The position numbers were made by a program, and so were the translations under genes. From Caulobacteraceae bacterium (lineage in GTDB: Bacteria; Pseudomonadota; Alphaproteobacteria; Caulobacterales; Caulobacteraceae): a stretch of 64,000 bases of DNA. How positions within the stretch are numbered: position 1 is the stretch's first letter; every line of letters begins with the position of its first letter. A model generated the notes under the pieces. It saw only the letters and a program-made list of their open reading frames with translations. It ran no database searches and was not told where the DNA came from. This document shows positions 16,166 to 26,700 of the stretch, one piece after another. Where the stretch lies: assembly GCA_019748055.1 (NCBI GenBank), contig JAIEQC010000001.1, forward strand, positions 30,763 through 94,762, in the 5' to 3' direction.

Positions 16166-17739
16166 TCGCGGCGGGGCTTCTGGCCCTGACGCTGGGCGGG
16201 TGCATCAGCGTCGAGGTCACGCGGACGGAGAGCCCGCCGTCGCCGGTGGCGGCGCCCGAGTTCAGCAACGACGTTTCCGCCCCGTCGGGGATGACCGTCG
16301 TTCAAGCCCGATCGTTCGGCACGGACGCCGTACGTCGTCGTGCGGTGACGTCCACCGCCCTGAGCGAGGTGGCCCGGATCGACCGCGGGATGCCGGACGT
16401 CGCGCCTCAGAGCGTGATCCGGCTCAGCGACACGGCGCTCGAGGAGGCTGGATCCGTGCGCGAGGGCGGCGCGCTGACCGGCGTGCCCATCCTGCTGAAG
16501 GACAACATTGAGGCCGCAGGGATGCCGACGACGGCGGGGTCGCTGGCGCTGGCGAACAACGATCAGGGGCGGGACGCGCCGATCGTGACGCGGCTGCGGG
16601 ATGCGGGCGCCCTTATCCTCGGCAAGACCAATCTGTCGGAGTGGGCCAACATCCGGTCGTCGCAGTCGATCAGCGGGTGGAGCGCGGTCGGGGGGCAGAC
16701 GCGCAATCCCTATGACCCCGAGCGGACGCCGTGCGGCTCGTCCTCGGGCAGCGCTGTGGCGGTGGCGGCGGGGCTGGCGCCCGCGGCGATCGGCACGGAG
16801 ACGGACGGGTCGATCACCTGCCCGGCCTCGGTGACGGGAATCGTCGGGTTCAAGCCGACCGTGGGGCTGGTGTCGCGCACCCATATCGTGCCGATCAGCC
16901 ATTCGCAGGACACCGCCGGTCCGATGACGCGGACGGTCGAGGACGCCGCCATCGTGCTGTCGGTCATCGCCGGCAGCGATCCGCTGGACGCCGCGACGGC
17001 GGAGGCCGATGCGCGCAAGGTGGACTATCGCGCGGCGCTGGACGCGGGGTCGCTGAGGGGCGCGCGGATCGGGGTGATGCGGTTCCTGCTGCCGTCCTAC
17101 TCCGAAGAGACGCGGGCAGAGTTCGAGCGGACGCTGGACGTGCTGGAGGCCGCGGGCGCCGTGCTGGTCGACATCCCGGAAGGGCCGGACATGGCCACCA
17201 TCGGCCGGCTGGAGTTCACCGTGCTGATGGTCGAGCTGAAGCATGACCTGAACCTGTATCTGGCCTCGACCGACCCGGCGCAGGTGAAGACCCGAACGTT
17301 GGCCGACGTGATCGCGTTCAACGAGGCCGAGCCGCGCGAGACGGTGCTGTTCGGCCAGGAACTGTTCGTCATCGCCGAGGCCACGACGGGGCTGGATGAC
17401 GAGACCTATCGCGCCGCCCGGGCCGACTCGTTCCGCATGGCGGGGCCGGAGGGCATCGACCGGATGATGGCCGAGAACCAGGTGATCGCCCTGATCGCGC
17501 CGACGACCTCGCGCGCCTGGACCAACGATCCGGAAGACGACGACCGGATGCAGGGATCCGCCAGCCGGCTGGCGGCGGTGGCGGGGTATCCGCACCTGAC
17601 CGTGCCGATGGGTCTGGACCGGGGCATGCCTGTGGGCCTGAGCTTCATCGGCGGCAAGTGGGAGGACGCGCGCATCCTGTCGCTGGGCCACGCCTATGAG
17701 CGGGCGCGGGGACCGGCGCCCGTGCCGCCCCGCCGTTGA
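16099..17739 (+). CDS. Amidase-signature lipoprotein, 546 aa
   Basis: A lipobox (LLALTLGGC, Cys about residue 34) follows a basic, hydrophobic N-terminus. The amidase signature is complete: catalytic Lys in GVPILLKDNIEAAGMPTTAG, cis-Ser and Ser nucleophile in TPCGSSSGSAVAVAAGLAPA and in TDGSITCPASVTGIVGFKP. It hydrolyses an amide substrate in the periplasm; the substrate is unknown. The ATG at 16099 lies 66 bases inside the preceding peptidase gene; this start keeps the full signal peptide. Overlap and strand suggest co-expression, which would fit joint peptide or amide scavenging. Confidence 0.85.
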   Translation: MADVSRLPRPHDRHKVAGRAGLIAAGLLALTLGGCISVEVTRTESPPSPVAAPEFSNDVSAPSGMTVVQARSFGTDAVRRRAVTSTALSEVARIDRGMPDVAPQSVIRLSDTALEEAGSVREGGALTGVPILLKDNIEAAGMPTTAGSLALANNDQGRDAPIVTRLRDAGALILGKTNLSEWANIRSSQSISGWSAVGGQTRNPYDPERTPCGSSSGSAVAVAAGLAPAAIGTETDGSITCPASVTGIVGFKPTVGLVSRTHIVPISHSQDTAGPMTRTVEDAAIVLSVIAGSDPLDAATAEADARKVDYRAALDAGSLRGARIGVMRFLLPSYSEETRAEFERTLDVLEAAGAVLVDIPEGPDMATIGRLEFTVLMVELKHDLNLYLASTDPAQVKTRTLADVIAFNEAEPRETVLFGQELFVIAEATTGLDDETYRAARADSFRMAGPEGIDRMMAENQVIALIAPTTSRAWTNDPEDDDRMQGSASRLAAVAGYPHLTVPMGLDRGMPVGLSFIGGKWEDARILSLGHAYERARGPAPVPPRR

Positions 17740-17811
17740 AGCTGTCGGCGATTTCACTGGCGCGGCGGGCGGTCGCGGGGTGTGATGGGGCCTTGTGAAG
17801 GAGGTCGTCTC

Positions 17812-18123
17812 ATGCGCGCGCCCAAGAAGTCCGAGACGCTGGAGGTTCGTCTGCCGTTCGAGACGAAGACGGCGTTCATGGCCCTGTGCCGGATGCGGGG
17901 GCGGTCGGCCAGCGATGCGGTGCGCGGCTTCATCGAGGCGGAGATCGGCGCGCGCGGGCGGCTGAAGGGCTGGCCCACGGCGGTCGCGGCGGCGGCCGGT
18001 CTGGCGCTGGGGGCCATGGCGGCGCCGACGCTGGCGCAGGCGGATTCGCGGTCCGGGGCGGCCTTCGAACGGCTGGACGCGAACGGGGACGGGGTGGTCA
18101 GCAAGGCGGAATTCGCCCGCTGA
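17812..18123 (+). CDS. Small membrane protein with RHH-like N-terminus and EF-hand, 103 aa
   Basis: The start MRAPKKSETLEVRLPFETKT followed by AFMALCRMRGRSASDAVRGF resembles a ribbon-helix-helix fold (strand then two helices). A hydrophobic segment (AVAAAAGLALGAMAAPTLA, about residues 60-78) follows, then one EF-hand loop DANGDGVVSKAEF with the calcium ligands D, N, D and E. The order is unusual: a DNA-binding-like domain on one side of the membrane and a calcium motif on the other. GGAGG lies just before ATG 17812, which is why I prefer it over 17782. Function is unknown. Confidence 0.7.
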   Translation: MRAPKKSETLEVRLPFETKTAFMALCRMRGRSASDAVRGFIEAEIGARGRLKGWPTAVAAAAGLALGAMAAPTLAQADSRSGAAFERLDANGDGVVSKAEFAR

Positions 18124-18187
18124 TCCGCTTGGACACCCTTGGACAATCCGGCTGCACATCCTTTGACATCGGCTGCACACCTTCCGG

Positions 18188-18931
18188 TCAGCGGATGGAC
18201 ATGAACCAGCGTCCCTGAAGGTTGAACCACGTCCACGGCTTCCACAGCGAGGCGCCGGGCTTCCACGAGGCGACCACGACCTCGGCGCGGCCGATCAGAT
18301 TGGCGGCGGGCAGGAAGCCGACGCCGGTGTCGGCGAGCCAGCGTCCGTCCAGTGAGTTGTCGCGGTTGTCGCCGAGGACGAGGTAGCGCCCCTCCGGCAC
18401 CACCATCTCCGGCGTGTCGTCGCCGGCCGCGCCGGGTCCGAAGTCGTGGGTTATCCAGCTTCGAGTTCCGTCCGGCGCGGTCTCGCGGATCTGCGTGACG
18501 GGACGGTCGGGCTGGGAGGCGCTGCGGCCGGGACCGAGCGAGGTCCGCGCGAAGGGCAGGCCATTCACGAAAACCTGCCCGTCGCGAAGCCGGACCCGGT
18601 CGCCGGGCAGGCCTATCACCCGCTTGATCCAGGGCTCGTCCGGACGCAGCGGATGGCGGAAGACCACGACGTCGCCGCGCGAGGGGGCTCGTCCGAACAG
18701 ACGCCCCTCGCCGGGCCGGGCAGCCAGAGGCAGGGACGCGCCCGACCAGCCGTAGGCCCATTTCGACACCACCAGATAGTCGCCCTCGATCAGGCCCGGC
18801 TCCATCGATGCTGAGGGAATGGTGAAGGGCTGGTACGCCACGGTCGTCCAAGCCAGCGCGAGGGCGAGGCCGGCGACGACCACGCGGGCGGTTTCGAACA
18901 GTTCTCGAAGGAGGGAAGTCGGATCGGTCAT
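18188..18931 (-). CDS. lepB: Signal peptidase I, 247 aa
   Basis: One N-terminal membrane helix (AGLALALAWTTVAYQPFTIP) precedes the catalytic Ser in PSASMEPGLIEGDYLVVSKW; the catalytic Lys is in WIKRVIGLPGDRVRLRDGQV; the C-terminal box GDNRDNSLDGR is intact. It cleaves signal peptides of exported proteins on the periplasmic face. Length is normal for proteobacterial LepB. It stands alone and not beside lepA or rnc, so it could be a second copy in this genome. Confidence 0.9.
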   Translation of the reverse strand: MTDPTSLLRELFETARVVVAGLALALAWTTVAYQPFTIPSASMEPGLIEGDYLVVSKWAYGWSGASLPLAARPGEGRLFGRAPSRGDVVVFRHPLRPDEPWIKRVIGLPGDRVRLRDGQVFVNGLPFARTSLGPGRSASQPDRPVTQIRETAPDGTRSWITHDFGPGAAGDDTPEMVVPEGRYLVLGDNRDNSLDGRWLADTGVGFLPAANLIGRAEVVVASWKPGASLWKPWTWFNLQGRWFMSIR

Positions 18932-19011
18932 GGGGCCAGCCCACGGGATGCCGGCGGGACATGCCAGCGATGCCGCGTCCGGACGCGGCCGAAATCGTGT
19001 CCGGACAGGAT

Positions 19012-20343
19012 TCAGCGACGGCCGGGACGGTGTTCGGCGGGCTGTATGCCGAGGCGGGCCATCTTGTCGTAGAGGGTCTTGCGGGGGACGCGCAGGGTCT
19101 CGGTGACGCGCCTCATGTCGCCGGCGTGAGTGGAGAGGGCCTCGCGGATCAGCTCGGCCTCATAGCGGGCGACGCGATCCGACAGCCCCAGACCGTCGGT
19201 CGCGGGCACGGCGGCGGTAGGGAGGCCGAGCGCGATCTCGTTGGCGTAGTTCGACAGTTCGCGCAGGTTGCCGGGCCAATCGTGATCGAGCAGCCGGCGA
19301 CGGACGGCATCGTCGAGGGACGGCATCGGCCGCTCCAGCCGAGCCGCCGCGCGCGACAGAAAGCGGGCGAACAGCAGCGGCACGTCCTCGCGCCGCTCGC
19401 GCAGAGGCGGCACGCGCAGGCGCACGACGTTGAGCCGCCAGAACAGGTCCTCGCGAAGGTCGCCGCGGGCGACGGCCTCGGCGGGATCGCCCTTGGCGGC
19501 GGCGAGGATGCGTAGGTCCAGCGGTCGCGGTTCTGAAGCGCCGAGCGGCAAGACTTCTCGTTCCTCGAGCACGCGAAGCAGCATCAGCTGAACGGCGCGG
19601 GGCGCCAGGTCGATCTCATCCAGGAACAGGGTGCCCCTGTGAGACTGTTCGATGCGTCCCTCGCGCCGGCGAAGCAGTCCGGAGCCGACGCTGGCCTCCT
19701 GTCCCATGAGCCGGGCTTCGGCGTCCTGGTCGGGCAGAGCGGCGCAAGAGACGGCGACGAAGGGGCGGTGACGTCGCCGGCCGGCGGCATGGATCGCGCG
19801 GGCCACCGCCTCCTTGCCCGAGCCCGTCTCGCCCTCGATCAGGACGTCGACCTCGGCCGCGGCCAGTTCACGCACCGCGCCACGGAGGCTGGTGGAGGCC
19901 GGGCCGTCGCCGCTGAGCGGGATCGAGTCGTCGGTTTCGGCCGCGAGAGCGACGAGGCGTCTGTTGTCTAGAACGAGGGCGCGCTTTTCCAAAGCTCGTC
20001 CCAGGGTTTCGATCAGGCGTTCCGAGGCGAAGGGCTTGGTCAGGAAGTCGTAGGCGCCACGTTTCATCGCCTCGACCGCGTCGGCGACGTCGCCGTGGCC
20101 GGTCATCAGCACCACGGGCAAGTCGGGGTCCAGGGCGGAAAGGCGGTCCGCCAGCTGGCGTCCGTCCATGCCGGGCATGCGAAGGTCGGTCACGATCACG
20201 CCGTCGAAGTCAGGGTGGAGCGCCTTCAGCGCCGCTTCGGCCGAGGAGAATGCCACTACGTCGAACTCGGCCAGGGTCAGCCGCTCGGCCAAAGCGGCGC
20301 GGAAGGCGTCGTCGTCTTCGACTAGAGCCACGCGGCCGGTCAT
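19012..20343 (-). CDS. dctD: DctD-type response regulator with a degenerate GAFTGA loop, 443 aa
   Basis: The N-terminal receiver has VEDDDAFR, phosphorylated Asp in VIVTDLRMPG and Lys in FLTKPF. The central AAA+ domain has Walker A GETGSGKEAV and Walker B GTLFLDEID, with sensor residues in WPGNLREL. The C-terminal Fis-type helix-turn-helix ends RVPRKTLYDKMARLGI. It would activate dctA when phosphorylated by DctB. Odd point: where sigma-54 activators have GAFTGA after GHEK, this protein reads GQEASVGSGLLRRREG, so the Phe and Thr that touch sigma-54 are missing. It overlaps dctB by 4 bases. Confidence 0.87.
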   Translation of the reverse strand: MTGRVALVEDDDAFRAALAERLTLAEFDVVAFSSAEAALKALHPDFDGVIVTDLRMPGMDGRQLADRLSALDPDLPVVLMTGHGDVADAVEAMKRGAYDFLTKPFASERLIETLGRALEKRALVLDNRRLVALAAETDDSIPLSGDGPASTSLRGAVRELAAAEVDVLIEGETGSGKEAVARAIHAAGRRRHRPFVAVSCAALPDQDAEARLMGQEASVGSGLLRRREGRIEQSHRGTLFLDEIDLAPRAVQLMLLRVLEEREVLPLGASEPRPLDLRILAAAKGDPAEAVARGDLREDLFWRLNVVRLRVPPLRERREDVPLLFARFLSRAAARLERPMPSLDDAVRRRLLDHDWPGNLRELSNYANEIALGLPTAAVPATDGLGLSDRVARYEAELIREALSTHAGDMRRVTETLRVPRKTLYDKMARLGIQPAEHRPGRR

Positions 20344-22136
20344 TTCGCCCTCGCGAGCACGATGCGGAAGGCGGCTCCGACCGGCGTCGGCTCGTAGGTC
20401 AGTTCGCCGCCGAAGCCGGCGACGATGTCGCGGCTGATGACCAGGCCCAGACCTACGCCTTGTGGCTTGTCGGTGGTGAAGGGGGTGAACAGGCGGTCGC
20501 GCACTTCCGGCGACAGGCCGGGGCCGTCGTCGGCGATGCGCATCACGACTTTGCGGGATTCGGTTCGGGCAGTGACCTCGATCCGGCCCGGACCGTTCAA
20601 CGCCTCGGCCGCATTCTGGAGCAGGTTCAGCACCACCTGTTCGAGCCGGTTGCGCTCGGCCTTCACCAAAAGGTCGGTCGGAATGTCGAGGTGCAAATCG
20701 ACGCGCTGCTCCCTCAGTCGGGGGGAGATGAGCAGAAGGGCCCCCTCGATCGCGCGGGAGACGTCCACGGCGACGACCTCGGACCGCGTTTTGCGGGAGA
20801 AGGCGCGAAGTTCCTCAGTGATGGCCCCGACCCGTTCGGTCAGACGACCTATGGCGTCAAGCGAGCGGGCGGCGGCTTCCGGGTCCGCGCGGGTGAGATA
20901 CTGACCGGCGGTGTCGGCGTGAGTGCGGATGGCGGCGACGGGTTGGTTGATCTCATGCGCGACGCCGGCGACCACCTGGCCCAGTGTGGCCAGCTTGTTG
21001 GCCTGGACCAGCTTGTCCTCGAGGTCCTGACGATCGCGCTCAAGGCGACGGCGTTCGTCGATCTCGCGGCGGAGGCGACCGTTGGCGGCGCTCAGTTCGG
21101 CGGTGCGGTCGCCGACCAGTTGCTCAAGGCGAGTTCGGATTTCCTCTTCCTCGAGGGCCCGGGCGGCGGCGCGCTGTCGTCGCCGCAGCAGCACGCCGGT
21201 CAGAGCCGCGAGCAGAGCCGTGGCGAGCGCCGCGAGGGTCAGTGCCGCTCCGACGGCCCGAGAAAGAACGTCGTCGGCGGGCTGGAGCAGGTGAAGCGTC
21301 CAATCCAGTCCGGGGATGGGATCCACGGCGTGGGCGTATCGGCCCGGGGGCACGTCGCTGTCGAGCCGGATAAGGCCGCGCTCCGGCGGGGTGAACGGGA
21401 AATCCGCAGGGGCGGCTCCCGCCGTCTGTTCCTCGGCCAATTTGCGTCGGCGTTCGGGCGTCAAGGGACGCATGGCCCGGAACCGCCAGTCTGGAACCGT
21501 TGTGATCAGCACGACGCCCGAGGCGTCTACCACCCAGGCGGGCTCGGCCGATCGTCGCCACATGGCCTCCAGCGCGTCGAACTCGATCTTGGCGACGATC
21601 ACTCCGGCGGGCCGGCCGGCCGCATCGTCGATGCGGCGCGACAGGTAGAGGCCGGGGCGGCCGCTGACGGTGCCCAGGGCGAAGAAATCGGCCTCACCGT
21701 CCCGTAAGGCGTCCGTGAAATAGGGGCGGAAGCGATAGTTGGAGCCGACGAAACTGGTCGCTTCGCGCCAATTTGAGGCCGCGAGGGCGGTCCCGTCGGC
21801 ATCCAGAACATAAAGGGCGGCGGCGCGAACCTCGCGAGCCAAGGTCTCCAGCTTGGCGTTTGCCAGATCGCGCTGCGAGTCGGACGGTGCGGCGATGAGC
21901 GCGGCGAGGTCTGGATCGGCGGCCAACACCGCAGGCACAGCGCGAACCCGCTCCAACTCACTGCGGAGGACGGCGCCGTGCAAGGCGGCGGCGGTCGCGG
22001 CCTGCCGATCGACCGAAATCTCGGCGTCGCGCCGTGCCAGCCAACCGGCGCCCCATACCGCGAGCGCCGCGACGACGAGCCAGACGGCGGCGAACAGGCG
22101 CCATTGCGTTGTCTGACTCAGAGGGCGGCGGATCAT
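20340..22136 (-). CDS. dctB: C4-dicarboxylate sensor histidine kinase, 598 aa
   Basis: Two membrane helices (about residues 14-33 and 270-292) flank a periplasmic double-Cache sensor with SNWREATSFVGSNYRFRPYF, the dicarboxylate-binding signature of DctB. The cytoplasmic part has a coiled coil, H-box GVAHEINQPVAAIRTHADTA and ATPase boxes NLLQNAAEALNGPG, DDGPGLSPEVRDRLF and GVGLGLVISR. It phosphorylates DctD in response to succinate-type ligands. I chose ATG 22136; the frame stays open upstream to a TTG at 22196. It diverges from dctA with a near-perfect palindrome between them. Confidence 0.9.
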   Translation of the reverse strand: MIRRPLSQTTQWRLFAAVWLVVAALAVWGAGWLARRDAEISVDRQAATAAALHGAVLRSELERVRAVPAVLAADPDLAALIAAPSDSQRDLANAKLETLAREVRAAALYVLDADGTALAASNWREATSFVGSNYRFRPYFTDALRDGEADFFALGTVSGRPGLYLSRRIDDAAGRPAGVIVAKIEFDALEAMWRRSAEPAWVVDASGVVLITTVPDWRFRAMRPLTPERRRKLAEEQTAGAAPADFPFTPPERGLIRLDSDVPPGRYAHAVDPIPGLDWTLHLLQPADDVLSRAVGAALTLAALATALLAALTGVLLRRRQRAAARALEEEEIRTRLEQLVGDRTAELSAANGRLRREIDERRRLERDRQDLEDKLVQANKLATLGQVVAGVAHEINQPVAAIRTHADTAGQYLTRADPEAAARSLDAIGRLTERVGAITEELRAFSRKTRSEVVAVDVSRAIEGALLLISPRLREQRVDLHLDIPTDLLVKAERNRLEQVVLNLLQNAAEALNGPGRIEVTARTESRKVVMRIADDGPGLSPEVRDRLFTPFTTDKPQGVGLGLVISRDIVAGFGGELTYEPTPVGAAFRIVLARAK

Positions 22137-22177
22137 GGCGCGATTAGGGCGGTTTTTCGCACGATTGGCCAGCGGTG

Positions 22178-22195
22178 TGTGCGAAATTCCGCACA
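22178..22195. promoter_or_regulatory. Palindrome between dctB and dctA, candidate DctD site
   Basis: TGTGCG-AAATTC-CGCACA is an 18-bp inverted repeat with one mismatched inner pair. A further half-site TTCGCAC is at 22156-22162 and lies inside the dctB leader side. The site is about 130 bases upstream of the possible dctA promoter, the usual distance for an enhancer-type site bound by DctD. Binding is inferred from position and symmetry. Confidence 0.5.
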
Positions 22196-22325
22196 AAATC
22201 GGATTAAGCGTTCCTGCGCCTTTGTTGGAATCCGTCGTGAATTCCGAGAGATAATGATGAACGCGGGAATGCTTCGTCCGGCGCGATTCCGCGCCGAAAA
22301 TGGCCTCTGAGATCCCGCGTCAGAC

Positions 22326-22340
22326 GGGGCCGTGCGTTGC
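22326..22340 (+). promoter_or_regulatory. Weak sigma-54-like -24/-12 element upstream of dctA
   Basis: GGGGCCGTGCGTTGC keeps GG and GC with 10 bases between and a full TTGC, but the -24 box deviates from TGGCAC. It would give a short leader before the ribosome site at 22361-22368. Weak evidence, and the DctD here lacks a proper GAFTGA loop. Confidence 0.25.
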
Positions 22341-22376
22341 GGCGGGCATGTGCGTCCGCCGGGGAGGAAAGACGGC

Positions 22377-23735
22377 GTGCTGATTTCAACCGACGGCGGA
22401 GCCGCGCCTGGGGCGCGCAGGCCGATCTACAGAACGCTCTACTTCTGGGTGCTGCTGGCCATTCTGGCGGGCGGCATGGTCGGTCATTTCTTCCCCGCCA
22501 CGGGCGAGAGCCTGAAACCACTGGGCGACGGGTTCATCAAGCTGGTGAAGATGATCATCGCCCCGGTGATCTTCCTGACCATCGTGATCGGGATCGCCGG
22601 CATGCGCGACCTCAAGCGCATCGGCCGCACGGCGGGCAAGGCCTTCGCCTATTTCCTCGTGTTTTCGACCTTGGCGCTGATCGTCGGGCTGGTGATCGCC
22701 AATCTGGTCCAGCCGGGCCGGGGGCTGAACATCGATCCGGCGACGCTGGATGCGGGGGCCGTGGCCGGCTATGCCGCCTCGGCGCAGGAGAGCACGATCA
22801 CGGGCTTCCTGCTGAACATCATCCCGACGACGCTGCTGAGCGCCTTCGTCGAGGGCAACATCCTCCAGACGCTGTTCGTGTCGATCCTGTTCGGCGTGGC
22901 CCTCGCCATGATCGGCGACGCCGGCGCGCCGGTGCAGCGCGCGCTGGAGTCGCTGAGCCAGGTCGTGTTCCGTCTGGTGGCCATCCTGATGAAGGCCGCG
23001 CCAGTGGGCGCGTTCGGGGCGTTCGCCTTCACGATCGGCGCCTACGGCATCGCCTCGATCGCCAACCTGGCGGCGTTGATCGCCACTTTCTATCTGACGT
23101 CGCTGATCTTTGTGCTCGGCGTGTTGGGGCTGGTCGCCTGGGCCAACGGCTTCTCGATCTTCCGCCTGATCGCCTATCTGAAGGAAGAACTGCTGCTGGT
23201 GCTGGGCACTTCCTCTTCCGAAGCGGCGCTGCCGAGCCTGATGCAGAAGATGGAGCGGGCCGGGGCGTCGAAGTCCGTGGTCGGGCTGGTCGTGCCCACC
23301 GGCTATTCCTTCAATCTGGACGGCACCAACATCTACATGACCATGGCGGCCCTGTTCATCGCGCAGGCGATGAACATCGAGCTGACGCTGTGGCAGCAGA
23401 TCACTCTCCTGCTGGTCGCCATGCTGAGTTCCAAGGGAGCGGCGGGCATCACCGGCGCCGGCTTCATCACCCTGGCGGCGACGCTGGCGGTGGTGCCGGA
23501 CGTGCCGGTGGCCGGGATGGCGCTGATCCTCGGCATCGACCGGTTCATGAGTGAGTGCCGAGCGCTGACCAACTTCACCGGCAACGCGGTCGCCACCCTG
23601 GTGGTGGCGCGCTGGGAAAATGCGCTGGACGAAACGCGCATGCGCGAGGTGCTGGCCGGCAAGCCCAAGGGTCTGGCCGCGCGGCCAGATCCGGCGGCGG
23701 GGCCGGGCGACGACAAGGTTCTGACGGCCGACTGA
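22377..23735 (+). CDS. dctA: C4-dicarboxylate:cation symporter DctA, 452 aa
   Basis: This multi-pass inner-membrane protein is of the glutamate/dicarboxylate symporter family. [20 protein letters not shown] is the serine-rich re-entrant loop, [20 protein letters not shown] the substrate-binding helix, and [19 protein letters not shown] followed by [20 protein letters not shown] the second re-entrant loop and final helix. It imports succinate, fumarate and malate. The start is GTG 22377, set by GGGGAGGAAA 8 bases upstream. It is followed 39 bases later by a TonB receptor on the same strand and diverges from dctBD. Confidence 0.93.
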   Translation: MLISTDGGAAPGARRPIYRTLYFWVLLAILAGGMVGHFFPATGESLKPLGDGFIKLVKMIIAPVIFLTIVIGIAGMRDLKRIGRTAGKAFAYFLVFSTLALIVGLVIANLVQPGRGLNIDPATLDAGAVAGYAASAQESTITGFLLNIIPTTLLSAFVEGNILQTLFVSILFGVALAMIGDAGAPVQRALESLSQVVFRLVAILMKAAPVGAFGAFAFTIGAYGIASIANLAALIATFYLTSLIFVLGVLGLVAWANGFSIFRLIAYLKEELLLVLGTSSSEAALPSLMQKMERAGASKSVVGLVVPTGYSFNLDGTNIYMTMAALFIAQAMNIELTLWQQITLLLVAMLSSKGAAGITGAGFITLAATLAVVPDVPVAGMALILGIDRFMSECRALTNFTGNAVATLVVARWENALDETRMREVLAGKPKGLAARPDPAAGPGDDKVLTAD

Positions 23736-23774
23736 GATCGGTGACCACAGAGAACGGCTTCGGGGAGGAAGACC

Positions 23775-26700
23775 ATGAGAAACCATAGACGCAATCGCCT
23801 GCTGGGCGGGGCGGCCATGACGGCGGCGCTGGCCTTTTCGGGGGCCGCGATGGCCCAGGAGGCCGCGCCTGGCGGCCAGGATCCGGACGTCACCCAGGTC
23901 GACGACGTAGTCGTCGTCGGCTCCAACATCCGCGGGGCGAGGACTACGGCCGCCTTGCCGGTCGTGGTCGTCGACGAGGCCCAGATCGACGCCACCGGCG
24001 CCGTGTCGGGCGACGAATTGCTGCGGACCATCCCGCAGATGGGCGATGTCCTGTTCGACAGCTCAAACAACCCGCAAACGTCGAATGCGGCGCGTGGCGA
24101 CGTGAACTCGGTGAACCTGCGCTCTCTGGGCGTCGGCAACACCCTGGTGCTGCTCAACGGCCGTCGGGTGGTGCACCATCCCACCAGCCAGGGCACGTCG
24201 GACACCGGCACAGTGCCGGTGCTGAGCTACAACTCCAACGCCATCCCGGTGGCCGGCCTTCGCCGGACGGAGGTGCTGCTCGACGGCGCTGCGGCCATTT
24301 ACGGCGCCGACGCCGTGGCCGGGGTGGTCAACACCGTGCTGCGCGACAACTACGACGGCCTGACCATCAGCGCCCGCTACGGCGGGGCCGAGGGCACCAG
24401 CATGGAAGAGCTGGACCTGAACATGTTCGCCGGCAAGAATTTCGAACGCGGCAACCTGTCGGTGTTCGTCAACTACACCGATCGCACGGCCCTGCTGGCG
24501 TCGGATCAGGAGTTCACGCAGAGCGACGACCTGCGCGGCTTGTTCGCCGATTACCCGGACTTCGCGGGCGTGACGGCACTGGACGGCCGCTCATCGAACA
24601 CGCCTTGGGCGCGCCTGAGCGTCGGCGCACGCCCGACGATCCGCTCGAACGGCACGGCCGTTACCAACACCTCGGGCCAGTTCCGCTTCCAGCCCTCCAG
24701 CTTCGGGTGCGGTGTGAACGTGGGCGGCGGCGTCTGCATCTCCAGCGGCAACCACAACTTCAACACCACCAATCGCGAGATGCGCTACGACACGCGCTTC
24801 GGCACGACGGTGCGTCCGACGGTCGAGCGGCTGAACGTCTTCTTCACCGGTCGCTATGAGCTGGACAACGGCGTCGAAGCGTTCGGCGAAGTCGGCTTCT
24901 ACGCCGCCGAAAGCCGGGCGGTGCAGCCACCGGTGGTGAACCTGAACCAGATCTGGATCCCGGCGAGCAACTACTGGAACCCGTTCGGGCCGGTGACCTT
25001 CGCCGGTGGAGGCGCCAATCCGAACCGGCTGCCTGGGCTGACCGGCGTGCCGACCGGCGGTCTGCCCGTGCTTCTGACCAACTATCGTTACGTCGACGCC
25101 GGCTTCCAGGAGGTGAAGGTCGAGAACTATCAGTCGCGTTTCCTCGGCGGCCTGCGCGGCGAGTGGGGCAGTTACGACTGGGAGACGGCGCTGCTGTACT
25201 CGGAGGCGGAGGCCGAGGACACCTCGCCCAACATCAACATGACGTTGCTGCAGCAGCAGTTGGCCCTGTCGACGCCCGATGCCTACAACCCTTTCGGCGG
25301 CGGTTGTGTGGACACCACCAGCTGGGGCGACTGCAATCCCAGCTCGCAGGCGGCGATCGACGCCATCACCTTCGACCTGAAACGCGTTTCGCGCACCACC
25401 CTGACGATGGCGGACTTCCGGCTGACGCGGTCCGACGTTTTCCAGCTGCCGGCCGGCCCGGTCGGCATGGCCTTCGGCCTTGAGGTGCGCCGCGAGACCC
25501 AGGAAGACGACCGCGACGAGAACCTGGACGGCACCTTCACCTTCACCGACATGGTGACGGGGGCGACGAACCTGTCGAACGTGGCGGCCGTCAGCCCCAA
25601 CCCGGACACCGAGGGCAGCCGCACCGTCGGTTCGGCCTACATCGAGTTCGCCGTGCCGTTGGTGTCGCCCGAAATGGGCGTGCCCCTTGTCCACTCGCTG
25701 GACGTCCAGATCGCGGGCCGGTTCGAGCACTATTCGGACTTCGGTTCGGTCGGCAGTCCGAAGGTGGCCGTCGCCTGGGACGTGGTCGAGGGCCTGCGGA
25801 TCCGGGCTTCCTATTCGGAGGGTTTCCGGGCGCCGAACCTGGAGCAGACCAACGCCACCCAGTATGCGCGCCTGGCCAGCGGTGTGGACTACGTCCGATG
25901 TGAGGCCGACCTGCGAGCGGGCCGGATCGCCAACTTCGCGGCCTGCCCGCACAATACGTCGGGTCTTTCGCTCCTGGTCGCCGGCAACCCGGATCTGGAA
26001 CCGGAAACCAGCGTGAACCAGTCCTATGGTCTGGTGTTTCAGCCGACCTTCATCCCGCCGCAGTACGGCGACTTCACCTTCACGATCGACAAGTGGAAGA
26101 TCGAGCAGGAGGACATCGTCGGCCTGCTGGGCGTTCAGACGGCATTGGCCCTCGACTACTATCTGCGGGTCGGAGGAGGCTCGAACCCTCTGGTCAACCG
26201 CGCCCCGGTGGATGCGGACGACATCGCCCTGTTCCTAGGCACCGGCCTGGCCCCGGCGGGGGAGGCTATCTCGGTCAACGACCGCTTCATCAACCTGCAG
26301 CCGCAGTCGGTTTCGGGGCTCGATCTGGCCGCCTACTGGTCGATCGAGGACACGGCTTGGGGCGGGTTCGATCTGAGCGTCAATGCGACCAAACTGGAAG
26401 AGTTCACCCGCGATCCAGGGCCGATCGTCAACCTGCTGTTCGAGGCGCGGGCGAACGGCGAGATCAATGCCGGCACCACCCTGCCCGAAACGTCGAATCT
26501 GATCGGGCAGAACGGCCGACCGGAGTGGAAAGTGTCCAGCAGCTTCACCTGGAACGCCGGTCCCTGGAGGGCGGGTCTGTCCAGCCAGTACGTCAGCGGC
26601 TTCGACCAGCCTGCCTTGCTGGGCACATCAGGAGAGCCGTGGCAGGTCGCGTCGCAGACGGTCTATAACCTGTATGGGCAATACGAGTTCGCCGACACCA

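Noticed and set aside
22200..22325. Better sigma-54 site nearer the dctAB palindrome
   Set aside because: TGGC occurrences there lack a TTGC at the right distance.
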